From NCBI GenBank assembly GCA_945910715.1, contig CAMDZU010000010.1, positions 1 through 12,762 of the forward strand: 12,762 nt of DNA, written 5' to 3'. The DNA is from an uncultured Clostridia bacterium. Its GTDB lineage: Bacteria; Bacillota; Clostridia; Oscillospirales; Ruminococcaceae. The first letter of the stretch is position 1; the number at the start of each line of letters is the position of its first letter. Both the position numbers and the translations under genes were made by a program. This document shows positions 1 to 6,400 of this stretch, in pieces. A model generated the notes under the pieces. That model was not told the origin of the DNA. It saw only the letters and a list, made by a program, of their open reading frames with translations, and did not search any database.

Positions 1-978
1 CTTGTGCTGGAGGTAAAGAAGTCCTGCGAAAAAATGCACGCAGACGCCGAGCTTGAAGCAAAGGTAATTCGTGAAAACGCAGGCGCAGAGGGTCACAGCG
101 AGGGCTTTGAGCAGGGCTACGCAGAGGGCGAAAAGGTAGGCCGTGAAGAGGGCTATTTAAAGGGACTTGCCAAGTGCAAGGACACTCTTATTGAACTTAA
201 AGCCGCCCTTGAAGCCTTTGAAAAGGAAAAGGAAGCCTACTTCAAAAGCTACGAGCGGCAGATTTTTGAAACCATTTTCGACATTGCACAGAAAATAACT
301 CTGGACAGCCTTAAACAAAAGGACAAGGCTGTTTTGCAGAAAATGCTGAAACAGGCGGCAAAGGAATTCCTGAACAGCGAAAACGTGAGAATAACCCTTT
401 CCGCCCTTGATATAAGCGAGGAAGCAGGCACAAGCCTTGAGGTGCTCCGCTCCTGCTTCAAGGACAATCAGCACGTTGAATTCGAGGTGCTCAAGGACGC
501 ACCCTCGGGCACGCTGATTATCGACAACGGCAAGGAAATTACCGACGCAGGAATCCCTACCCAGCTTAAAATGATAGGGGAGCTTGGCAAGGGAAAATAC
601 CGTGACAAGCCCGACAGCAATCCCCCGAAAGCAGCCGCCGAGGCTGTTGAAGAGCCTGCGCCCGTTATTGCCCGGGAGCAAACCGACGTTATTCCCGAAA
701 GGGCTGATGAGGATATTCCCGAAATTGCCCCTCCCCTTGACGAAATGAGCGAAACCCAGCAGGAGGAGGCGGAAATTGCAGAAGCCGCAGAAGAATTTGC
801 AGAGCCTGAAATTGTGGCTGAATATGCGGTGGAAGAGGAAGCTGCTCCGAAAAAACAGGAGAAAAAGCCGAAAGCACCAAAGCCTGCCGAGGAAAGCAAA
901 TCCACAAAGCGCCCCCGAAAGGCAACCAACCCACTCCTCTCAAAAATGATGGGCAAGCTTGAAAACAACGAAGAATAA
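1..978 (+). CDS. fliH: FliH, flagellar export ATPase regulator (5' end missing)
   Basis: FliH holds the FliI ATPase in check and links it to the switch complex (family knowledge). The reading frame is open to the first base, so the true start probably lies upstream; the GTG at 4 is only the first start-like codon. Numbering from that GTG, glycines recur every fourth residue at 30, 34, 38, 42, 46, 50 and 54, the GxxxG repeat helix typical of FliH. A charged helical region follows (about 55-125), then the C-terminal globular domain (about 126-195) with PSGTLIIDNG and a GIPTQLKMI-like end. Residues about 198-324 form an acidic Ala/Glu/Pro-rich tail, likely disordered, ending in a short hydrophobic-basic patch (PLLSKMMGKLE); such a long tail is unusual for FliH. 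The neighbour fliI starts 15 bases downstream, which supports the call. Identity is firm; the N-terminus is unknown. Confidence 0.9.
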   Translation, partial: LVLEVKKSCEKMHADAELEAKVIRENAGAEGHSEGFEQGYAEGEKVGREEGYLKGLAKCKDTLIELKAALEAFEKEKEAYFKSYERQIFETIFDIAQKITLDSLKQKDKAVLQKMLKQAAKEFLNSENVRITLSALDISEEAGTSLEVLRSCFKDNQHVEFEVLKDAPSGTLIIDNGKEITDAGIPTQLKMIGELGKGKYRDKPDSNPPKAAAEAVEEPAPVIAREQTDVIPERADEDIPEIAPPLDEMSETQQEEAEIAEAAEEFAEPEIVAEYAVEEEAAPKKQEKKPKAPKPAEESKSTKRPRKATNPLLSKMMGKLENNEE

Positions 979-993
979 GCACGAGGTCAGAAT

Positions 994-2298
994 ATGGATT
1001 TAATAGGCTTCAGGAGCGAGCTGAAAGGCTTTGAGTCCTATCGCCACATGGGTAAAATTGAAAAAATCATAGGAATGACCATTGAATCCACAGGTCCGTC
1101 CTGCAATATCGGCGACGTATGCCGCATTTACACAAAGGATATGCAGGACTTTATTTTTGCGGAGGTAGTGGGCTTTCAGGAGGACAAGGTGCTGCTTATG
1201 CCCTATACCGACCTTGAGGGAGTAGGCCCCGGCAGTATTGTTGACAATACGGGCGAAAAGCTTATGGTAAAAACAGGCGAAGCCCTTATGGGACGTATTA
1301 TCGACGCAATAGGCAATCCCCTTGACGGCGGCGCTCCCCTCGAATACACCGACGCAGTGCCCATTTCGGGAATCCCCGTAAACCCCCTTACAAGGCCAAA
1401 AATAAAGGAGCCAATCGAGCTTGGAGTAAAGGCAATAGACGGTCTGCTTACCCTTGGAAAGGGTCAGCGTATCGGTATTTTCGCAGGCTCGGGCGTGGGC
1501 AAATCCACCCTTATGGGCATGATCGCACGAAAGGTAAAGGCGGATCTGAACGTTATCGCCCTTGTGGGCGAGCGTGGACGTGAGGTCCGTGAGTTTATTG
1601 AAAACGATTTAGGCGAGGAGGGTATGGCAAGGTCGGTTGTGGTGGTTGCAACCTCCGACCAGTCTGCCATGATGAGAAACAAATGCCCCCTTACCGCAAC
1701 GGCAATCGCCGAATATTATATGCAGCAGGGCAAGGATGTGCTGCTGATGATGGACAATCTTACCCGTTTCGCAATGGCGCAGCGTGAAATAGGTCTTGCA
1801 ATCGGCGAGCCCCCTATTGCAAGAGGCTACACCCCCTCAATCTATTCCCAGATGCCTAAGCTGCTGGAGCGTGCAGGCTGCTTTGAGCAAGGCTCGATTA
1901 CGGGTATTTACGCCGTGCTTGTTGAGGGCGACGACACCAACGAGCCTATTTCAGATACGGTACGAGGAATCATTGACGGACATATTATCCTGTCAAGAAA
2001 AATCGCCGCACAGAATCATTATCCCGCTATTGACATTCTTCCAAGCGTTTCCCGTCTTATGTCCACAATCTGCTCAAAGGAGCATAAGGACGCCGCAGGA
2101 AAGCTCAGAAACCTGCTTGCTCTTTACACCAAAAACGCCGACCTTATTTCAATAGGCGCATACAAGCCGGGAACAAATCCTGCCCTTGACGAGGCGGTAA
2201 GGAAAATTGACGGCATAAACAATTTCCTTACGCAGAAAACGGACGAAGCCTTCACCATGGAAGAAACAATAAGGCTGCTGGAAGAAGCGGTTAAGTAA
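994..2298 (+). CDS. fliI: FliI, flagellum-specific export ATPase
   Basis: FliI is the F1-beta-like ATPase at the cytoplasmic face of the flagellar type III export gate; it hydrolyses ATP to help unload export substrates and chaperones. The 434-residue length is normal. Visible features: N-terminal beta-barrel domain (about 1-90), Walker A AGSGVGKST at 164-172, the VGERGRE motif at 191-197, Walker B LLMMDNLTR with Asp254, the PPIARGYTPSIYSQMPKLLE signature at about 273-292, and the DGHIILSRKIA segment with likely arginine finger Arg335. A helical C-terminal domain follows. The ATG at 994 is preceded by GAGG at 983-986, a fair ribosome site. It sits between fliH and fliJ as in most flagellated bacteria. 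No key residue is missing and nothing about the protein is odd. Confidence 0.98.
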   Translation: MDLIGFRSELKGFESYRHMGKIEKIIGMTIESTGPSCNIGDVCRIYTKDMQDFIFAEVVGFQEDKVLLMPYTDLEGVGPGSIVDNTGEKLMVKTGEALMGRIIDAIGNPLDGGAPLEYTDAVPISGIPVNPLTRPKIKEPIELGVKAIDGLLTLGKGQRIGIFAGSGVGKSTLMGMIARKVKADLNVIALVGERGREVREFIENDLGEEGMARSVVVVATSDQSAMMRNKCPLTATAIAEYYMQQGKDVLLMMDNLTRFAMAQREIGLAIGEPPIARGYTPSIYSQMPKLLERAGCFEQGSITGIYAVLVEGDDTNEPISDTVRGIIDGHIILSRKIAAQNHYPAIDILPSVSRLMSTICSKEHKDAAGKLRNLLALYTKNADLISIGAYKPGTNPALDEAVRKIDGINNFLTQKTDEAFTMEETIRLLEEAVK

Positions 2299-2316
2299 CG
2301 GAAAGGTCATGATTGA

Positions 2317-2769
2317 TTGAAAAAGTTTGAATTTACCCTTGAATCGTTAAAGCATTACCGTGAACAGGTTCTTGACGGGGAAAAATCCACCCTTGCCGCA
2401 ATGCGGAGCGAGCTGCGTACATTGGAGGATGAGCTGGAGGAAATACTGAAAAGCCTTGCCGCCGCCGAGGAAAAGCTGCGCCGTATTTATGCGGAGGGCA
2501 CTTACCCCAACGAAATTTCAATACAGAAGCGGCACATTATGACATTGCAGGCGGACGTCCATCAGCACAGGCACAGGATAATGCTAAAGGAGCGTGAAAT
2601 TGAGGCTCAGCTTAACAACGTGGTTGCCGCAACAAAGGAAGTAAGCAAGCTGGAAAACCTTGAGGAAAGCCAGCTTGAGGAATACAGAATGGCGGTACAG
2701 AAGGAGGAGGAGCTGTTTATCGACGAATTTGTCACCAACTCCGACTGGCGGAAAAATAATGTGAAATAG
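2317..2769 (+). CDS. fliJ: FliJ, flagellar export chaperone/ATPase stalk
   Basis: FliJ is a short antiparallel coiled coil that sits in the central hole of the FliI hexamer, like F1-gamma, and recycles export chaperones. The 150-residue product opens KKFEFTLESLKHYREQ, close to the usual FliJ start (FxL..LL.yR), and is almost entirely charged heptad helix (Glu/Lys/Leu-rich). The start is TTG at 2317, with GGAAAGG at 2300-2306 ten bases before it. An ATG at 2309 lies too close to that site and reads ATG ATT GAT TGA, a four-codon frame whose stop overlaps the TTG. The gene ends at 2769, and its stop overlaps the ribosome site of the next gene, so the two are probably co-translated. FliJ is poorly conserved in sequence, so the call rests on length, helix character, opening motif and position after fliI. 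Confidence 0.88.
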   Translation: MKKFEFTLESLKHYREQVLDGEKSTLAAMRSELRTLEDELEEILKSLAAAEEKLRRIYAEGTYPNEISIQKRHIMTLQADVHQHRHRIMLKEREIEAQLNNVVAATKEVSKLENLEESQLEEYRMAVQKEEELFIDEFVTNSDWRKNNVK

Positions 2770-2777
2770 GTGGAATT

Positions 2778-3347
2778 ATGCCCTTTAAAAATCTCCGTAA
2801 GCTTGATGAAAGGCTTACCTACTTTGTGTATTTCAATCAGAAAACATACGAATACACCCACTTCCGTGAAAAAAAGACAGTGTGGCTGGCGTGGTCAACA
2901 AAACGGCTGCTCCCTGCCCTGTTTATAATCAACCTTATCTCATTCATTTCCATTCTGTGGAACGTACTTTTTGTGGATAAGCTGTTCAGATACACCATTC
3001 CCTCGGAATACACCGAGCTTGTTTTCTCCCTTGCGTGGTTTCCCCTGTTCATATTCTGGTTTAAAAGCATAAAAAAGGCAGGCAAGCCCTTCCTTGCGTG
3101 GAATATAATTATCCCCCTGTTCATTTCGGGACAGACGGTTTATTCCTTTCTGCTTTACGGCTGGGACTTGGGAATACCCATTCTCAACCTGCGGTTTCTT
3201 GTTATGACGGCGGCGGTGACAATGACTGTGTTTCACCTTATCTACTGCCTTGTGCGGCTTGATTTTTTCCGCTATTCGCTGGAGGAAATGCGTGAAGAAG
3301 TGGCGGCAAAAAGAAGCACTGCATATACGGGACGGTTTGACGACTGA
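2778..3347 (+). CDS. Unrecognised four-helix membrane protein
   Basis: I do not recognise this 189-residue protein. It has a basic, aromatic N-terminus (about 1-43) and four likely membrane segments at roughly 44-66, 79-97, 105-128 and 138-160, then a charged cytoplasm-like tail with EEMREEVAAKR. It has no signal peptide and no visible catalytic motif. Aromatic and positive residues (KSIKKAGK between helices 2 and 3) suggest that loop faces the cytoplasm. The ATG at 2778 follows AGGTGG at 2768-2773, which overlaps the fliJ stop, so it is tightly joined to the export-ATPase genes and is the last gene before a terminator. In many Firmicutes this place holds ylxF/motE (one membrane helix plus coiled coil); this protein does not look like that family. 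A flagellar or membrane-assembly role is only guilt by association. Confidence 0.85.
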   Translation: MPFKNLRKLDERLTYFVYFNQKTYEYTHFREKKTVWLAWSTKRLLPALFIINLISFISILWNVLFVDKLFRYTIPSEYTELVFSLAWFPLFIFWFKSIKKAGKPFLAWNIIIPLFISGQTVYSFLLYGWDLGIPILNLRFLVMTAAVTMTVFHLIYCLVRLDFFRYSLEEMREEVAAKRSTAYTGRFDD

Positions 3348-3368
3348 AACGGATATAAGTAAATATTT

Positions 3369-3398
3369 AACACCGTGAAAAAATCACGGTGTTTTTTT
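3369..3398 (+). terminator. Rho-independent terminator after the fliH-fliI-fliJ segment
   Basis: A perfect 10-bp stem (AACACCGTGA at 3369-3378 with TCACGGTGTT at 3384-3393) closes an AAAAA loop. The last two stem Ts begin a run of seven Ts (3392-3398). It lies 21 bases after the stop of the membrane-protein gene and before the next promoter, so it should end the upstream transcript or reduce read-through into fliK. Confidence 0.93.
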
Positions 3399-3433
3399 GT
3401 ACAGTTTATTCATAAAAAATAACAGATTTTACA

Positions 3434-3462
3434 TTGACTTTTCCTTTGCTTTTGTGTATAAT
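3434..3462 (+). promoter_or_regulatory. Sigma-A promoter upstream of fliK
   Basis: A -35 box TTGACT (3434-3439) and a perfect -10 box TATAAT (3457-3462) are separated by 17 bases. The sequence just upstream (about 3408-3432) is A/T-rich and could act as an UP element. Transcription would start near 3469. It follows a terminator and precedes the hook genes, so it probably drives fliK-flgD and the genes after them. The boxes fit the housekeeping sigma factor, not the sigma-28 flagellar consensus. Confidence 0.9.
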
Positions 3463-3468
3463 ATAATA

Positions 3469-3585
3469 GAATATATGGGCTTACTATGCCCATATATGCA
3501 AACAGCGAAACAATACGCTCTCTTTCACGCTTAAACTTCCGCAAGGAGTTTAATATATATTATAATAAGAAGGAGGTGCGAAAAA
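3469..3585 (+). promoter_or_regulatory. Structured 5' leader of the fliK transcript
   Basis: The predicted leader is about 116 nt. Hairpin 1: ATATATGGGC (3471-3480) pairs perfectly with GCCCATATAT (3488-3497) around a 7-base loop, starting about two bases after the predicted transcript start. Hairpin 2: TTAAACTTCC (3531-3540) pairs with GGAGTTTAA (3545-3553), nine pairs with one bulged T, closed by the GNRA tetraloop GCAA (3541-3544). Neither is followed by a T-run, so neither looks like a terminator. A near-perfect ribosome site, AGGAGGTG (3571-3578), is 7 bases before the fliK ATG. Hairpin 1 could be an mRNA-stabilising 5' end or a DNA operator just downstream of the promoter; I do not match the leader to a known riboswitch. 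Confidence 0.6.
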
Positions 3586-4986
3586 ATGGTTGTAAACGCA
3601 GCAAGTACAGTTGATTTCAGCGGTATGGGCGTTCAGACAGCCGAGGTCAGTGACACGGGCGTATTTTCAAAGGTTTTGCGGCAGGAAATAAACACCGATA
3701 CAAATCCCGTACAGGAATCGGACGTTCAGACTCCTCAGACAGCTCCCGCCGAAAATGCCGAAAGCGACATCGTTAAGGAAATAACCAATTTCATTAAGGA
3801 AAAGCTTGGCGAAATCAAAAGCGGACTTACCGACGAGGACAGCATTGAGGAAATACTGCTCAAGCTTCTTGAAATGCTGAAAAACGGCAAGAACAAGAAC
3901 GAGGGCAGGAACGAGGACGAAAGCGTAATGACGCTGCTTATGACGGCGGCAGAGCAGCTTCTGAATCAGCCAAAGGCAGAGGAAACTGTTCCAATGACTG
4001 ACGAAAGCACAGAAGAAACGGCAGTTGACGTTACAGAAGCGGTACAGACAATGCGAAGCGTTCCGAGCGACAGCGTAAAGCCGACCGACGAGCTTGCAAT
4101 GCTTTTCGGAGAGGAAATACCGCAGGTCAGGGAGGAAATACGTTTAACCGATGAATTGCCTCAAATCCCCGTTACAACGGAGGAAAAGGCGGAAACGCTA
4201 CCCGTACAGAACGAGCTCCCACAGGCCGAAACGGCTGAGCTTAACGAGCTTGCGGACCTTATTCCGCAGGAAATGCCAACGCCGACCAACACCGAAAAGG
4301 TAACAAGTACGGCGGAGGAGCTTTTCGACAAGCTTATGGAGTTTGCTAAAAACGAGCTTGGACTTGAAAGCGCAGGCTTTGAGGAAAAGACGGTACATAC
4401 CGAAATTTTTACGTCCTTTGTACGACCCGAAACGGAGAAATCAACCGAAATCGACAGCCTTATCGCACACATCACAGGCAAACAGCAGGAAACCCGTGAG
4501 GAAAGGTCAACGCCCATAGCGCCCCAACCCTTACAGCATACGGAAATACAGGGAGCGCAGACGGAAATCCCACAGCCCGAGGCAAGACAGGCTTCCCCCA
4601 CAATGCAGGTTGCAAAAGCAATTGCGGCGCAGCTTGAAACGGCGGAAAGCGGTGAATCCACCTTCACAATGACCCTTAACCCCGAATCCTTAGGCAGAAT
4701 TGCGGTAAAGCTTGTGGCAAACGCAGGAAAGGTTACGGTGGAAATTACGGCGGAAAACCGTATGACCCAGGAAATTCTTGCACAGCGAGGACAGTCCCTT
4801 GCGGCAAATCTCAAGGAAAACGGAATTGACCTTGAAAAGTATCAGGTAGTTTATGAACCCCAGCAGAATTCGCTGTACCGTGAAAATTACAACGGCAGCA
4901 GCAAAAATCCATACGTCAGACAGGAGCAGGAAAACGAGGGCGACCAGCCTGAAATAAGCTTTGCAGACCTGCTGATGAGTATGTAA
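3586..4986 (+). CDS. fliK: FliK, hook-length control protein
   Basis: FliK is an exported ruler protein that measures hook length and switches export from hook to filament substrates. The product is 466 residues. Residues 1-330 are polar, Glu/Thr/Pro-rich and mostly unstructured-looking, as expected for the ruler part. The C-terminal switch domain (about 340-426) carries the family signature LNPESLGRIAVKL (364-376), followed by VTVEITAE and a region ending LKENGIDLEKYQVVY. A 40-residue acidic tail ends in a hydrophobic DLLMSM. The ATG at 3586 has a near-ideal AGGAGGTG seven bases upstream. It is the first gene after the promoter at 3434-3462, and flgD starts 13 bases after its stop. The N-terminal part is poorly conserved in this family, so identity rests on the C-terminal domain and position. 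Confidence 0.93.
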   Translation: MVVNAASTVDFSGMGVQTAEVSDTGVFSKVLRQEINTDTNPVQESDVQTPQTAPAENAESDIVKEITNFIKEKLGEIKSGLTDEDSIEEILLKLLEMLKNGKNKNEGRNEDESVMTLLMTAAEQLLNQPKAEETVPMTDESTEETAVDVTEAVQTMRSVPSDSVKPTDELAMLFGEEIPQVREEIRLTDELPQIPVTTEEKAETLPVQNELPQAETAELNELADLIPQEMPTPTNTEKVTSTAEELFDKLMEFAKNELGLESAGFEEKTVHTEIFTSFVRPETEKSTEIDSLIAHITGKQQETREERSTPIAPQPLQHTEIQGAQTEIPQPEARQASPTMQVAKAIAAQLETAESGESTFTMTLNPESLGRIAVKLVANAGKVTVEITAENRMTQEILAQRGQSLAANLKENGIDLEKYQVVYEPQQNSLYRENYNGSSKNPYVRQEQENEGDQPEISFADLLMSM

Positions 4987-4999
4987 GAAAGGAGTATCC

Positions 5000-5893
5000 A
5001 TGGCAGTTGACAGCATAGGAAGTATTCAGGAGAATCACATCAAATACGCAAAATACTTTTCCGACAAGCAGAACGGCGATTTGTCCGTTGAGGATTTCTA
5101 CACCCTGCTTCTTTCGGAAATGACCAATCAGGACCCTCTTGAGCCAACGTCCAACACTGAATTTATCAGTCAGATGGCGACCTTTACAAGCATGAGATCC
5201 CAGCAGGATGCTCTTTATTATTCCAATGCAAACTACGCTTCCTCCCTTGTGGGAAAAACCGTAATCGTTTCAGCAGGAACGGGCACAACAGGCGGCACAA
5301 TCTCGGGCGTTGTTTCCAACGTGAATATGAGCGGCGATTCCTTTACCGTTACGGTAAACGGCAGAGATTACGCATTAAAGAGCGTTGTGAAAATTGTTTC
5401 CGACTCACAGAGCTACACGGGAACATCAAATATCGGCTCAGACGGCGCTTACGCAACAAGCCTTATCGGAAAGCGGGTTACCATTTCCGCAAGAAATTCA
5501 TCGGGGGCGACGGTGCTTGAACAGGGCGTTGTTGATTCAATCGAGGTTCAGGACGGACAGTTCAGCGTAATTGTAAACGGATTATCTTACAGCATTGCGG
5601 ACGTTGTAAGGGTACAAAACGAAAATACGACAGCAGCAACAGCTGCGGCAGACAGCGTTTCAGAAACGGCGAAAGCGGAGGAAACAGAGGCTGCCGAGCA
5701 GACAAACAAAACCGAGGGCACGGAAGCAGACCCCGTAGAAAACAAGACGGATAACACGGACGTTACCGAAACACTGCAATCAGACGAGAGCAATCCCGAC
5801 AATACTCCCCTTCCCGCAGCAGACGAAACGGACAAGACGGATATTGCGGACGTAACGGACGAAAAGGAAGATCTGATAAAATTGTTCAGCTGA
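5000..5893 (+). CDS. flgD: FlgD, hook cap (scaffolding) protein with duplicated C-terminal module
   Basis: FlgD is exported to the hook tip and caps it so FlgE subunits can polymerise. The N-terminal domain holds the FlgD signature around residues 31-70: DFYTLLLSEMTNQDPLEP, then EFISQMATFTSMRSQQ. Residues 79-134 and 151-207 are two related modules, each starting YA(S/T)SL(V/I)GK, continuing through a VNG turn, and ending VV(K/R)(I/V); this looks like an internal tandem duplication of a small beta-barrel. Residues 208-297 form a Thr/Glu/Asp/Ala-rich acidic tail ending DLIKLFS. The 297-residue length is long beside Bacillus FlgD (about 140). The ATG at 5000 has AAAGGAG at 4988-4994. The stop codon sits within a 16-bp palindrome (5882-5897). 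Confidence 0.93.
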   Translation: MAVDSIGSIQENHIKYAKYFSDKQNGDLSVEDFYTLLLSEMTNQDPLEPTSNTEFISQMATFTSMRSQQDALYYSNANYASSLVGKTVIVSAGTGTTGGTISGVVSNVNMSGDSFTVTVNGRDYALKSVVKIVSDSQSYTGTSNIGSDGAYATSLIGKRVTISARNSSGATVLEQGVVDSIEVQDGQFSVIVNGLSYSIADVVRVQNENTTAATAAADSVSETAKAEETEAAEQTNKTEGTEADPVENKTDNTDVTETLQSDESNPDNTPLPAADETDKTDIADVTDEKEDLIKLFS

Positions 5894-5897
5894 ACAA
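5882..5897. repeat. 16-bp perfect palindrome over the flgD stop
   Basis: TTGTTCAGCTGAACAA is its own reverse complement. It covers the last codons and TGA stop (5891-5893) of flgD and touches the ribosome site of the next gene (AAAGGCGGTGA at 5896-5906). As RNA it could fold as six pairs with an AGCT loop; as DNA it could bind a dimeric protein. It has no T-run after it. Confidence 0.75.
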
Positions 5898-5910
5898 AGG
5901 CGGTGATTTA

Positions 5911-6321
5911 ATGCTTTTAAGCGATTATCTCAAAGCACGCGGTCAGATTAGCGTTACAACAGGAGCAGGCATAGGGAATACTTCCCCTGCGGATAACAAG
6001 CCTGCGGTAAATTCAGAGGGCAGGACCTTTGCCGACGAGCTGAAAAGCCAGCTTAATTCGGGTAAGGGAGTGCAGTTTTCCAATCACGCAATCAAGCGAA
6101 TCGAGAGCAGAAACATAAGCATTGAGGAAAACAATATGCTTGAGCGGCTCAACAGGGGCATTGAAATTGCGGCGGAAAAGGGCAGTACGGACAGCCTTAT
6201 TCTTGTTGACTCAACGGCTTTTCTCGTAAGCGTAAAAAACAACAAGGTTGTTACCACCATGTCCCAGGAGGATATGAAGGGCAACATCTTCACAAACATC
6301 GATTCAACCGTTATAATATAA
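5911..6321 (+). CDS. Flagellar operon protein (flg_new/TIGR02530-like family)
   Basis: This 136-residue protein matches, from memory, the small 'flagellar operon protein' family found between flgD and flgE in many Firmicutes and some Proteobacteria. Its function is not established. Residues 1-40 are polar. The conserved part starts with FADELKSQL (40-48), then QFSNHAIKRIESRNI (about 55-69), a helix with RLNRGIEIAAEKG, a strand LILVDSTAFLVSVKNN, and the characteristic end NIFTNIDSTVII. There is no signal peptide or membrane segment. The ATG at 5911 follows AAAGGCGGTGA. The last codons double as the -10 box of a candidate promoter for flgE (6289-6317). Position suggests a role in hook assembly, which is inference. 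Confidence 0.88.
   Translation: MLLSDYLKARGQISVTTGAGIGNTSPADNKPAVNSEGRTFADELKSQLNSGKGVQFSNHAIKRIESRNISIEENNMLERLNRGIEIAAEKGSTDSLILVDSTAFLVSVKNNKVVTTMSQEDMKGNIFTNIDSTVII
6289..6317 (+). promoter_or_regulatory. Candidate sigma-A promoter before flgE
   Basis: TTCACA (6289-6294) and TATAAT (6312-6317) are spaced by 17 bases, 11 of 12 consensus positions. The boxes lie inside the end of the preceding coding region, where ATA ATA codons contribute to the -10, so coding chance cannot be excluded. A transcript would start near 6323, giving flgE a leader of about 78 nt. The 79-base gap before flgE is larger than most gaps here, which supports an extra start site. Confidence 0.5.
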
Positions 6322-6400
6322 TGTCGGACCGAAAGGAAACATTGGCTGCCCCGACCGATTGACGGGCGGCACGGTTGAAGGAAGAAAGGATTTATCAGCT

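Noticed and set aside
468..968. Long reverse-strand frames opposite fliH, and similar ones opposite fliK, fliM and fliY
   Set aside because: They are low-complexity Ser/Ala/Leu or Arg/His-rich translations mirroring the + strand codon pattern, have no ribosome sites, and sit fully inside genes with clear families.
3469..3585. A c-di-GMP (GEMM-I) riboswitch in the fliK leader, suggested by GCAAAC and GCGAAA segments
   Set aside because: The conserved core after the first stem (GACGCAAAGC-like) and the second stem with its tetraloop receptor are not present.
6342..6362. A six-codon frame (TTG 6342 to TGA 6360) with AAAGGA upstream, before flgE
   Set aside because: It is very short, uses a rare start, and nothing indicates it is translated.
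6359..6400. An extended N-terminus for FlgE starting at TTG 6359
   Set aside because: Hook proteins begin at the MMKSLYSG-type motif, and the ribosome site at 6385-6390 fits the ATG at 6401.
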